DNA of 64,000 bases from assembly GCA_023416735.1 (NCBI GenBank), contig JAEZGX010000019.1:62001-126000 (forward strand), written 5' to 3'. Every line of letters starts with the position of its first letter. Within the stretch, counting starts at the first letter, position 1. Below the pieces are notes generated by a model that was not told the DNA's origin, ran no database searches, and was given only the letters and a program-made list of their open reading frames with translations. Shown piece by piece: positions 1-8,120 of this stretch. A program made the position numbers and the translations under genes. Source of the stretch: Verrucomicrobiota bacterium (lineage in GTDB: Bacteria > Verrucomicrobiota > Verrucomicrobiia > Opitutales > Opitutaceae).

Positions 1-1170
1 CCGACGCTGCTGACGTCGTTTCTCTACTTCGACGTCAGCTTCATGGTGTGGACGATTCTGGGTGCGTTGGGCGCGATGATTGCGCCGGCGCTGGGGCTCA
101 GTGCGCAGGAAAAGTTTCTGATGGTATCGACGCCGATTCTCGCGGGCGCGTTCCTGCGGATCGTGTTGAGCTTGCTCGTGGATCGCATCGGGACGAAGCG
201 CACGGGATTGCTGGCGCAGGTGGTGGTGATGCTCGGGCTGGCCGTGGCGTGGAAGGCGGGGCTTTCGACGCTGGGGCAGGCGCTCGCGCTGGGAGTGGTG
301 TTGGGACTGGCCGGGGCGAGTTTCGCGGTCGCACTGCCGCAGTCGGGGCGGTGGTATCCGCCGCATTTACAAGGCGTGGTGCTCGGTTTGGCGGGCGCGG
401 GAAATGTCGGCGTGGTGATCGATCATCTCGCGGCGCCGAGGATTGCGGCGGTGTATGGGTGGCAGGCGGTGTTTGGCGCGGCGCTGATTCCGTTGGCGAT
501 CGCGTTCGTGCTCTACGCGGTGTTCTCGAAGGAGCCGCCGGGGGAGTTCAAAAAGAAGACGCTGTCGGATTACGTGAAGCTGCTGCGGGAGCGCGACGCG
601 CACTGGTTTTGTTTGTTCTACACGATCAGCTTTGGCGGGTTCGTGGGACTCGCGACGGCGTTCGCGATTTATTTTCGCGATGAGTTTGGGTTGGCGCCGG
701 TGCAGGCGGGAGAGTTCGCGGCGTTCTGCACGTTGGTGGGTGCGCTGGGGCGTCCGGTGGGAGGCGCGCTCGCGGATCGGTTGGGCGGGATTCGCGCGCT
801 GGGGGTGTTTTACACGGTGGCGGCGATCGCGTTGGTGGCGGCGGCGATGTCGCGGAATTTGTGGATGTGCGGAGCGGCGTTCTTCGTGGCGTCGGGGGCG
901 TTTGGGATGTGCAACGGATCGGTGTTTCAACTGCTGCCCCAGCGCTTCGCGAAGGACATCAGCGTGATGACCGGTCTCGTGGGTTGTGGCGGCGGCATCG
1001 GGGGATTCGTGCTGGGAATGATGTTCGGCGCGTCGAAGGAACACACCGGCAGCTACGTCACGGGGATTTTGTTGTTCGCGGGATTATGCGTGGTGGCGCT
1101 GGCCGGATTGAAGTTGGTGAAGACGCGGTGGCGGACAACGTGGGGCGCGCTCGCGGCGGCGCGGATTTAA
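1..1170 (+). CDS. NarK-type nitrate/nitrite MFS transporter (5' end outside window)
   Basis: Major facilitator protein of the nitrate/nitrite porter family, in the inner membrane and probably importing nitrate for the reductase encoded downstream. The frame is open from base 1 with coding-like residues before the first ATG at 43, so the true start is upstream and 389 residues are visible. Two glycine-rich stretches match the family's nitrate signatures: LAGAGNVGVVID near residue 132 and GLVGCGGGIGGFVLG near residue 325. Alternating hydrophobic segments give about ten helices. It is followed after 35 bases by a kinase/phosphatase gene and then by the nitrite reductase, which supports the nitrate assignment. 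Direction of transport and preference for nitrate over nitrite cannot be read from the sequence. Confidence 0.88.
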   Translation, partial: PTLLTSFLYFDVSFMVWTILGALGAMIAPALGLSAQEKFLMVSTPILAGAFLRIVLSLLVDRIGTKRTGLLAQVVVMLGLAVAWKAGLSTLGQALALGVVLGLAGASFAVALPQSGRWYPPHLQGVVLGLAGAGNVGVVIDHLAAPRIAAVYGWQAVFGAALIPLAIAFVLYAVFSKEPPGEFKKKTLSDYVKLLRERDAHWFCLFYTISFGGFVGLATAFAIYFRDEFGLAPVQAGEFAAFCTLVGALGRPVGGALADRLGGIRALGVFYTVAAIALVAAAMSRNLWMCGAAFFVASGAFGMCNGSVFQLLPQRFAKDISVMTGLVGCGGGIGGFVLGMMFGASKEHTGSYVTGILLFAGLCVVALAGLKLVKTRWRTTWGALAAARI

Positions 1171-1205
1171 GGAGGCGGATGATTTGAGGAGGACGAATTG
1201 ATCAC

Positions 1206-2867
1206 ATGAACGTTGTCCACTCAGGCTTCGCGCGAGCGGGGCGGGAAAACAAACCGTGCGATGATGCGTGGGCGGTGGTGGAAGGACGCGGGGCGCTGGT
1301 GGCGGCGCTGGCGGATGGCGTGGGTTCCGCGCGCGAAGGCGGTGCGGCGGCGCGACGCGCGGTGGAGATGTTGACCGATTACGGCGTGGCGCGGCCGCGG
1401 GCGTGGAGTCCGCGACGAGCGCTGGCGGAGTTCGCCGCGCAGATCAACCGACAACTCCACCAGGAAGCGATGGAGCGTCACGGTTCGCCGGAACTCGTGT
1501 GCACCCTGAGCGCGGTGGTGATCGAAGGCGGGTGGCTTTACGGCTGCAACCTGGGCGACTCGCCGGTGTTTCACTGGCGCGAGGGAAAACTGCGAACCTT
1601 GTCGGCGCGGCATGCGCTGGCGGAGCCGGGGATGGAGCACGGGCTGACGCGGGCGATCGGTCTCGAGCTGCATGCGGAGCCGGAGTTTTTCGAACTCGAG
1701 CTCGCGAATGGCGACGTGGTGTTGCTGTGCTCCGATGGCGTGACGGCGAACGTCGATGCAGCGCGGTTGACGGCGCTGCTGGCTCGAGGTGCGACGGCGC
1801 GGTCGGTCGTGCTCGAGGCGCACGTCGGCGCGATGGAAGGTGAGCACGTGCTCGACGACGCATCGGCGATCGTGCTCGAGATTGTCGATCGGGGACGATC
1901 CGCGGGCGCGGATGCGCAGCGGCTCGAGGTGGCGGGAACGTTGCGGGCGGGCGAGGTGATCGACGGGCACAGGCTGGTGCGATCGCTCGATCCGCATGAA
2001 CGGGTGTGGTTGGCCAACGATGCGACGGGTGCGGCGGTGGTGTTGAAATTTCCGCCGCGAGATGCGGCGGAGACCGAGGCATTGCGCGATGCGTTTGTGC
2101 GTGAAGCGTGGAATGCGAGCCGGGTGACGACGGCGGATTTCGTGCGAGCGTGGACGCCGGCGGACGGGCCACTGCGTTTCTATGCGATGGAATATGTGAG
2201 CGCGCCGACGCTGCGCGACGAACTGCGCGCGGGAGTCCTGGCGGTGGAAGAGGCGCGCGAGCTCGGACGTTTCCTGGTGCGCGCGGCGCAAACGCTATTG
2301 AGCAACGATCTGGCGCACGGAGACATCAAACCGGAGAACATCCTGGTGTTGCGCGGCGGGAGTGCGGCCGGCGCGAGCGTGACCTTCAAGCTGCTCGATT
2401 TCGGCAGTGCGGCGGAGTTGTTTTCGGTGGCGTCGCGGGCGGGCACGCCGAGTTATCTGGCGCCCGAGCGATTTGGCGGAGCGGCGATCGCGGAGAGAAC
2501 GGAGATCTTTGCGATCGGTGTGACGCTGTATGAGGCGCTGGCCGGCGGGTTCCCATATGGCGAGATCGAGCGATTTCAGACACCGCGCTTCGACACGCCG
2601 CCGAAGCGGTTGACGAAAGCGAATGCGGCGGTGCCGCCGTGGTTCGATGCGCTCGTGCTGCGGGCGGTCGAAGCGGACGCCGAGCGGAGGTATCAGGCGC
2701 TGTCGGAGTTGGCGTTCGATCTGGAGAATCCCGAGAAAGTGGCGCCGCACCATCGGAAGGATGCGCCGTTGATCGAGCGGAATCCGGTGCGATTTTACCA
2801 GGGGCTTTGCGTGCTGTTGGGCGCGGTAATCGTTGGGTTGTTGTGGGTTTTGGCGGGGGAGGTTTGA
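1206..2867 (+). CDS. PP2C phosphatase / Ser-Thr protein kinase fusion with C-terminal membrane anchor
   Basis: One 553-residue protein carries two opposing activities. Residues 1-225 are a PP2C-type phosphatase, with metal-binding signatures ADGVGSAREGG, CSDGVT and DDASAIV. Residues 255-520 are a Hanks-type kinase with an invariant-Lys candidate in VVLKFPP, a catalytic loop HGDIKPEN (HGD in place of HRD, Asp373), a DFG motif at Asp398 and activation-segment end GTPSYLAPERF. The glycine-rich loop is poorly conserved. A single hydrophobic helix near residues 528-550 should anchor it in the inner membrane, with both domains in the cytoplasm. Fusions of this kind are known next to NarK/nitrate reductase genes in other bacteria, so a role in nitrate uptake or assimilation control is reasonable but inferred. 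The start ATG at 1206 follows AGGAGGACGAATTG. Confidence 0.9.
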   Translation: MNVVHSGFARAGRENKPCDDAWAVVEGRGALVAALADGVGSAREGGAAARRAVEMLTDYGVARPRAWSPRRALAEFAAQINRQLHQEAMERHGSPELVCTLSAVVIEGGWLYGCNLGDSPVFHWREGKLRTLSARHALAEPGMEHGLTRAIGLELHAEPEFFELELANGDVVLLCSDGVTANVDAARLTALLARGATARSVVLEAHVGAMEGEHVLDDASAIVLEIVDRGRSAGADAQRLEVAGTLRAGEVIDGHRLVRSLDPHERVWLANDATGAAVVLKFPPRDAAETEALRDAFVREAWNASRVTTADFVRAWTPADGPLRFYAMEYVSAPTLRDELRAGVLAVEEARELGRFLVRAAQTLLSNDLAHGDIKPENILVLRGGSAAGASVTFKLLDFGSAAELFSVASRAGTPSYLAPERFGGAAIAERTEIFAIGVTLYEALAGGFPYGEIERFQTPRFDTPPKRLTKANAAVPPWFDALVLRAVEADAERRYQALSELAFDLENPEKVAPHHRKDAPLIERNPVRFYQGLCVLLGAVIVGLLWVLAGEV

Positions 2868-2911
2868 GCGGAGCGGAGTGGCGGTTCGAGCCCGGAGGAT
2901 CGCGAGCGTTA

Positions 2912-2930
2912 CCATGAAGCAGATTCATGG
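2912..2930. promoter_or_regulatory. Palindrome upstream of the sigma-54 promoter, possible activator site
   Basis: CCATGAA, a 5-base spacer (gcaga) and TTCATGG form a perfect 7+7 inverted repeat. Its centre is about 83 bases upstream of the predicted start site of the nitrite reductase promoter, a typical distance for a bacterial enhancer-binding protein. It does not match the NtrC consensus (TGCACC-N5-GGTGCA). It contains half-sites resembling the TTCATGAA palindromes elsewhere in the window but with a spacer between them. The cognate protein is unknown. Confidence 0.4.
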
Positions 2931-2977
2931 GTGACACTAATAGAATTCACAGCTCTCATTGATGGTTTGGGCAGGCG

Positions 2978-2993
2978 TGGCACCTCGGTTGCT
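2978..2993 (+). promoter_or_regulatory. Sigma-54 (-24/-12) promoter of the nitrite/nitrate reductase operon
   Basis: TGGCACCTCGGTTGCT matches the RpoN consensus TGGCACG-N4-TTGCW at all but one position. GG is at 2979-2980 and GC at 2991-2992, separated by exactly ten bases. Transcription would start near 3004. That places AAAAGGAGG (2995-3003) upstream of the start site, so it cannot serve as a ribosome-binding site, and it favours the ATG at 3023 over the GTG at 3005. Position and context (nitrogen assimilation) agree with RpoN control. Confidence 0.75.
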
Positions 2994-3022
2994 GAAAAGG
3001 AGGCGTGTCATCCACGAGCGTC

Positions 3023-4825
3023 ATGAACGATATCGTCCGCCCGCCGCAGCCTTTCACGCCTGAGCAAAAGGAGTATCTCGCCGGGTTCATGGCGGGCGTG
3101 GCGTCATCGGGTGTAGTGCCGTTTGTAGGACAGACGGAGCGCGGAGAAATCACGGCGACGCCGGCAGGGCCGGGTAGCGTGAATCTCGCGTCGCTTCCAC
3201 GGGAGGAAACGGTGTTTGGCACCGCGCTGGGCGATTTGTGCAAAGAGGAACGGTGGAAGTATGACGAGAATCCGCTGGATGCGTGGGAGCGGCTGTTGCG
3301 GCATGTGGATGAGAACAAGTTTCCCGATCCGGAGCACACGTATCGGTTCAAGACCTTTGGGCTCTTCTATGTGGCACCGGCGCAGGACAGTTTCATGCTG
3401 CGGTTGCGAATTCCGGCGTGCGAGCTGACGGCGGTGCAGTTGCACGGGATTGCGGATCTCGCGAGCGAGTTGGGCGGCGGTTACGCGCACATCACGACCC
3501 GCGGGAATTTGCAGGTGCGGGAGTTCAAGCCGCGGGACATCATCAAGGTGGTGACGCGCGTGCAGGAGTTGGGGCTGACCTCGCGGGGATCGGGTGCGGA
3601 CAACATTCGGAACATCACGGCGTCTCCAAATAGTGGATTCGATCCGGACGAATTGATCGACGTGCGGCCCTTCGCGAAAGGCCTGCATCATTACATTCTA
3701 AATCATCGCGATCTTTACGGGTTGCCGCGGAAGTTCAACGTGGCGTTCGACAATGGCGGAAGCATCTCCGTCGCGGCGGATACGAACGATATTGGGTTCT
3801 TCGCGGTGAGGGTGACGGAGAAGTCGTTGGCTGCGTCGGGGAATAAAGCCCTTCGTGCGGTGGAAGAGGGAATTTATTTTCGCGTGCAGTTGGGCGGGAT
3901 CAGTGGGCACGGGGATTTTGCGAAAGACACGGGATTGCTGATCCGGCCGCATGAGGCGGTGGCGGTATCGGCCGCGATGATACGGGTTTTCGCGGAGAGC
4001 GGGGATCGGACGAATCGGAAGAAGGCGCGGCTCAAGTATGTGTTGGCGCAGTGGGGCGTGGAGAAGTTTCTCGAGGAAACGCAGAAGAAACTGGCGTTTA
4101 CGCTGGGGCGTTTGCCGCTGGAGGCGTGCGAGCCGCGGCGGGCGGTGGTGAAGCATGGATGGCTGGGCGCGGCGAAGCAGGCGCAACCCGGTTTAAATTC
4201 GATTGGGCTGGGCAAGCCAGTGGGACGCATGACGGCGCGGCAGATGCACGCGCTGGCGGACCTGGCGATCCATTATGGAAAAGGCGAATTGCGGCTGACG
4301 GTGTGGCAGAGCGTGATCGTGCCACATGTGCCGGATGCGTTTGTGGAAACGTTCAAGCGCTCGGCGGCGCGACTGGGATTTTTTCACGAAGCGTCGTCGG
4401 CGGCGGGCGGGGTGATCGCGTGCACGGGGAATCGCGGGTGCAAGTATTCAAGTGCGGATACCAAGGCGCATGCGGTGGCGTTGATGAAACATTTGGGCGG
4501 GGCGACGCGCGTGGAGATGCCGGTGAATGTTCATTTCACGGGATGTCCGCATTCATGCGCGCAGCATTACTGCGGAGATATTGGATTCGTGGCGACGAAG
4601 CTGGCGGATGGCGGCGAAGGGTATCACGTCGTGCTCGGCGGCGGGATGGATCACGAGCAAGAGATTGCGCGGGAGATTTTTCGCGGCGTGCGCGCGGAGG
4701 AAGTGAACGGGTTGGTGGACCGGTTCCTGGCGACGTATTCGGCGGAGAAGCACGCGGGCGAGAGTTTCGTCGAGTGGGTTCGCCGGCACTCGGTGAAAGA
4801 ACTGCAGGAAAAATTCAGCGAATAA
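3023..4825 (+). CDS. nirA: NirA-type siroheme/4Fe-4S nitrite reductase
   Basis: Assimilatory nitrite reductase reducing nitrite to ammonium with six electrons in the cytoplasm. The 600-residue product has the duplicated ferredoxin-like plus catalytic architecture of the nitrite/sulfite reductase family. The coupled siroheme/4Fe-4S ligands are visible: Cys467 and Cys473 in CTGNRGC, Cys508 and Cys512 in GCPHSC. A nitrate-cluster context favours nitrite over sulfite as substrate. An in-frame GTG at 3005 is possible but lies almost on the predicted transcription start, so the ATG was chosen. The first 20 residues carry FTPEQKEYLAGFMAG, which recurs in altered form at the N terminus of the next gene's product. 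The diflavin reductase 17 bases downstream probably supplies its electrons. Confidence 0.9.
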   Translation: MNDIVRPPQPFTPEQKEYLAGFMAGVASSGVVPFVGQTERGEITATPAGPGSVNLASLPREETVFGTALGDLCKEERWKYDENPLDAWERLLRHVDENKFPDPEHTYRFKTFGLFYVAPAQDSFMLRLRIPACELTAVQLHGIADLASELGGGYAHITTRGNLQVREFKPRDIIKVVTRVQELGLTSRGSGADNIRNITASPNSGFDPDELIDVRPFAKGLHHYILNHRDLYGLPRKFNVAFDNGGSISVAADTNDIGFFAVRVTEKSLAASGNKALRAVEEGIYFRVQLGGISGHGDFAKDTGLLIRPHEAVAVSAAMIRVFAESGDRTNRKKARLKYVLAQWGVEKFLEETQKKLAFTLGRLPLEACEPRRAVVKHGWLGAAKQAQPGLNSIGLGKPVGRMTARQMHALADLAIHYGKGELRLTVWQSVIVPHVPDAFVETFKRSAARLGFFHEASSAAGGVIACTGNRGCKYSSADTKAHAVALMKHLGGATRVEMPVNVHFTGCPHSCAQHYCGDIGFVATKLADGGEGYHVVLGGGMDHEQEIAREIFRGVRAEEVNGLVDRFLATYSAEKHAGESFVEWVRRHSVKELQEKFSE

Positions 4826-4842
4826 GGAGGAGGATGATTTCG

Positions 4843-6549
4843 ATGACAGCGGTTCCCTTCATTCCCGATAATGCGCCCTTCACGACGGAGCAGCGCGCGT
4901 GGCTCAATGGGTTTTTCGCGGGGATGTTTTCCCGCGGAACGGCGACAGGTGGAACGCAGGCGTCAGTCGTGCCGACCGCGCCGACTTTGGTGCCGTTGAC
5001 GATCCTGTTTGGGTCGCAGACGGGCACGGCGGAAAGTTTGGCGAAGAAGGCGGCGAAGGAAGCGGGGAAGCGGAACTTCGCGGCCACGGTGCTCGACATG
5101 GCGCAGGCGGATTTGGCGAAGCTCGCGGGTGAGAAGAACGTGCTGGTGATTACGAGCACGTATGGCGACGGGGAGCCGCCGGACAACGCGAAGACGCTGC
5201 ATGGGGCGTTGGCGGCGGCGGAGATGTCGCTGACGGGCGTGCGTTTCAGCGTGTGTGGATTGGGTGATACGAACTACGCGCAGTTTTGTCGGTGCGCGAA
5301 GGAGTTCGACGCGTGGCTGGAAAAGGCGGGAGCGAAGCGGGTGGCGGAGCGGGTGGAGTGCGATTTGGAGTATGAGGAGAAATTTAATGGGTGGTTGGAG
5401 GCGGCATTGGCGGCGCTGGCGGGTTCCGAGTTCAACGTTCCGAGTTCCGAGTCGGGGCGTGAAGCCCCTCCTGAAATTGAGATAGGTTATTCGCGGCAGA
5501 AGCCGTATGCGGCGTTGTTGGTGACGTCGCGGACGTTGAATGGCGCGGGCTCGGCGAAGCAGGTGAACCATGTGGAGTTCGATTTGGGCGAGTCGGGGTT
5601 GGTGTATGAGGCGGGCGACGCGCTGGGGGTTTACGCGCACAATTGTCCGGAGTTGGTGAACGACGTGCTGGCGGCGCTCGGTTGCGACGGCGAGGAAGCG
5701 GTGCCGGCGCCGGATGGAAGCAGCATTCCGCTGCGGCGGGCGTTGACGGAGTTTTATGATTTGGGAAAGCCGAGCGACGAACTGCGGACGCGGTGCGGCG
5801 GGGTGTCGGCGGGGCCTCACGTGGTGGATGCGTTGACGGGCGGGGTGAGCGTGAAGATTGCGCCGGCGGAGCTGGTGAAAACGCTGAAGAAACTGCAGCC
5901 GCGGCTGTATTCGATTTCGTCGTCACCGAAGGCGCATCCGGGACGAGTGCATCTGACGGTGGGCGCGGTTCGCTATGAAAAAGAAGGCCGGGCGCGCAAG
6001 GGTGTGTGCTCGACGTTTTTGGCGGAGCGGGCGCAGGCGGGCGTGACGCGCGTCGGTGTGTTTGTGCACGCGAACAACGCGTTTCGTCCGGCGGCGGAGT
6101 CCGATGCGCCGATGATCATGGTAGGACCGGGAACGGGGATTGCGCCGTTTCGGGCGTTTCTGGAGGAACGGCAGGCGACGGGAGCGAAAGGGAAGAACTG
6201 GTTGTTTTTCGGCGATCAGCGGGCGGGGACGGATTTTCTTTATCGCGAGGAGATCGAAGAGATGCAGCGGAGCGGTGTATTGACGCGGCTGGATACGGCG
6301 TTTTCGCGCGATCAGGCGGAGAAGATTTATGTGCAGCATCGGATGCTGGAACGGGCGGACGAATTGTTCGCGTGGTTGGAAGCGGGCGCGCACTTTTATG
6401 TATGCGGCGATGCGAGCCGGATGGCGAAGGATGTCGATGCGGCGTTGCGCGAGGTGATTGAGCGCGCGGGTGGGCGTTCGAAGGAGCAGGCCGCGGAGTA
6501 TGTGGAGAAGCTGAAGGCCGCGAAACGATATGCGCGCGACGTGTATTGA
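4843..6549 (+). CDS. CysJ-like diflavin reductase (flavodoxin + FAD/NADPH domains)
   Basis: A 568-residue protein of the NADPH-sulfite reductase flavoprotein type, here probably the NAD(P)H-dependent electron donor for the nitrite reductase. After a short N-terminal segment (FTTEQRAWLNGFFAG) comes a flavodoxin domain (residues 50-190) with the FMN phosphate loop SQTGTAES at 58 and STYGDGEPPDNA. Then follow a low-complexity linker, an FAD domain with RLYS at 354-357 and a nucleotide-binding domain with GPGTGIAPFRAF from 428. The start ATG at 4843 has GGAGG (4829-4833) nine bases upstream; the ATG at 4834 is too close. The linker (about residues 194-203) is encoded by heptanucleotide tandem repeats. 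NADPH use is inferred from family. Confidence 0.85.
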   Translation: MTAVPFIPDNAPFTTEQRAWLNGFFAGMFSRGTATGGTQASVVPTAPTLVPLTILFGSQTGTAESLAKKAAKEAGKRNFAATVLDMAQADLAKLAGEKNVLVITSTYGDGEPPDNAKTLHGALAAAEMSLTGVRFSVCGLGDTNYAQFCRCAKEFDAWLEKAGAKRVAERVECDLEYEEKFNGWLEAALAALAGSEFNVPSSESGREAPPEIEIGYSRQKPYAALLVTSRTLNGAGSAKQVNHVEFDLGESGLVYEAGDALGVYAHNCPELVNDVLAALGCDGEEAVPAPDGSSIPLRRALTEFYDLGKPSDELRTRCGGVSAGPHVVDALTGGVSVKIAPAELVKTLKKLQPRLYSISSSPKAHPGRVHLTVGAVRYEKEGRARKGVCSTFLAERAQAGVTRVGVFVHANNAFRPAAESDAPMIMVGPGTGIAPFRAFLEERQATGAKGKNWLFFGDQRAGTDFLYREEIEEMQRSGVLTRLDTAFSRDQAEKIYVQHRMLERADELFAWLEAGAHFYVCGDASRMAKDVDAALREVIERAGGRSKEQAAEYVEKLKAAKRYARDVY

Positions 6550-6557
6550 AGATCACG

Positions 6558-8120
6558 ATGGTTGCTTCGCGGGATAATTTTCCATTGCTGGCGGAGTTGC
6601 TGGCCGAGCAGCAAAAGCTGGCGACGCCCGTGGCGAAGTTTTCAGACGCGCACGAACGCGGAGGTGCGCCGGCGTTGGAGCCGGTTTATCGGGATCTGAT
6701 TCCGCTGTCGGCGCCGAAAGCGGGGGAGCAGTATGCGTTCGAGGTGGAGTTGGATTCGTGCACGGGATGCAAGGCGTGTGTGTCGGCTTGCCATTCGTTG
6801 AACGGACTCGACGAAACGGAGACCTGGCGCGATGTGGGGCTGTTGGTGGGTGGGACGGATCGGAAACCCTTTCAGCAAACGGTGACGACGGCGTGTCATC
6901 ACTGTGCGGATCCGGGATGTTTGAACGGATGTCCGGTGCTGGCGTATGAGAAAGATCCGGTGACGGGTATCGTGCGGCATCTCGATGATCAGTGCATCGG
7001 GTGCCAGTATTGCGTGCTGAAGTGTCCGTATGACGTTCCCAAATACAACGCGCGGCTCGGGATCGTGCGGAAATGCGATATGTGTCACGGCCGGCTGGCG
7101 GAAGGTGAAGCGCCGGCGTGCGTGCAGGCGTGTCCGACGCAGGCGATTCGGATTGTGACGGCGGCGAACGCGGCCGCGGTGCTCGCGGGCATGGGCGACG
7201 ACGACGGACTTTTTTTGCCCGGCGCGCCGGCGCCGGATTATACGCGACCGACGACGCGGTATGTTTCGCAGAAGGGCGTGGCGCTGGATTTGCGCGCGGC
7301 GGATGCGAGTGTGCTGCGCGTGCAACCGACGCATGCGCCGCTGGTGTGGATGCTGACGCTGGTGCCGTTGGCGGTGGGGTGTTTTGCGGCGGCGGCGCTG
7401 TTGGGCGGCGGAGAGGGAAGTGTCATTCGTGATCTAACACGCTGCGGCGCGGTGGCGGCGGTGATCGGCGTGGCGGTGAGTGTGGGGCATTTGGGTCAGC
7501 CGGCGCGGGCGTGGCGGATTTTTCTGGGTTGGCGGAAGAGTTGGTTGAGTCGGGAGGCGATGGTGTTGGGTGCGTGGCTGCCGGTCGCGGCGGGGAGCGT
7601 GTGGTGGCCAGAATTGAACGGGGTGGCGGCAGGGATCGGGGCGGCCGGGCTCGCGTGTTCGGTGATGGTGTATGCGGATACGCGGCGGGCGTTTTGGTCG
7701 GCAGGCTTTGGGGCGGTGAAAATTTTGGGAGCGGCGGTGGTGTTGGGAGCGGCGATGGCGTTTGCGACGGGTGCGGCGGGAGAAGGGGCGGCGGCGGCGC
7801 TCGTCGTGGGCGTGTTGGCGAAGTTGGGGTGCGACGCGCGGGTGCTGCGTTCGCTCGATGAGGTGGACGAGGACGCGCCGGCGGCGGGGCTGGTGGCGTC
7901 GGCGCGATTGTTGAAGGGGCCGTTGTGGCGGGTGTTCGCGCTGCGTTTGCTGCTGGGATTGGTGGGCGGAGTGCTGCTGCCGCTCGTGGTGATTTCGGGG
8001 GATGCGGCGGCGGGGGTTTCGTGGGGCGTGTTGCTGCTGGTGGCGGCGGGAGAGTGGTTGGAGCGGTATTTGTTTTTCCGCGCGGTCGATGCGCCGAAGA
8101 TGCCGGGGGTGGCGGCGTGA
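6558..8120 (+). CDS. Fused Fe-S electron-transfer subunit and DmsC-like membrane anchor
   Basis: A 520-residue fusion of a DmsB-like ferredoxin and a DmsC-like integral membrane anchor. Four cysteine groups in residues 68-195 (CTGCKACVSAC, CHHCADPGCLNGCP, CIGCQYCVLKCP, then CDMCHGR with CVQACP) should bind four [4Fe-4S] clusters. Residues about 265-515 hold roughly eight hydrophobic helices. It most likely passes electrons from membrane quinol to the nitrate reductase encoded next, keeping that enzyme at the inner face of the membrane. The start is uncertain: an in-frame TTG at 6546 overlaps the previous stop, and neither candidate has a clear ribosome-binding site. The neighbouring catalytic gene overlaps this one by four bases (GTGA), so translational coupling is likely. 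Confidence 0.85.
   Translation: MVASRDNFPLLAELLAEQQKLATPVAKFSDAHERGGAPALEPVYRDLIPLSAPKAGEQYAFEVELDSCTGCKACVSACHSLNGLDETETWRDVGLLVGGTDRKPFQQTVTTACHHCADPGCLNGCPVLAYEKDPVTGIVRHLDDQCIGCQYCVLKCPYDVPKYNARLGIVRKCDMCHGRLAEGEAPACVQACPTQAIRIVTAANAAAVLAGMGDDDGLFLPGAPAPDYTRPTTRYVSQKGVALDLRAADASVLRVQPTHAPLVWMLTLVPLAVGCFAAAALLGGGEGSVIRDLTRCGAVAAVIGVAVSVGHLGQPARAWRIFLGWRKSWLSREAMVLGAWLPVAAGSVWWPELNGVAAGIGAAGLACSVMVYADTRRAFWSAGFGAVKILGAAVVLGAAMAFATGAAGEGAAAALVVGVLAKLGCDARVLRSLDEVDEDAPAAGLVASARLLKGPLWRVFALRLLLGLVGGVLLPLVVISGDAAAGVSWGVLLLVAAGEWLERYLFFRAVDAPKMPGVAA

Noticed and set aside
3005..3022. GTG at 3005 as the nitrite reductase start
   Set aside because: It would begin at the predicted sigma-54 transcription start, leaving no leader; the ATG at 3023 fits better.
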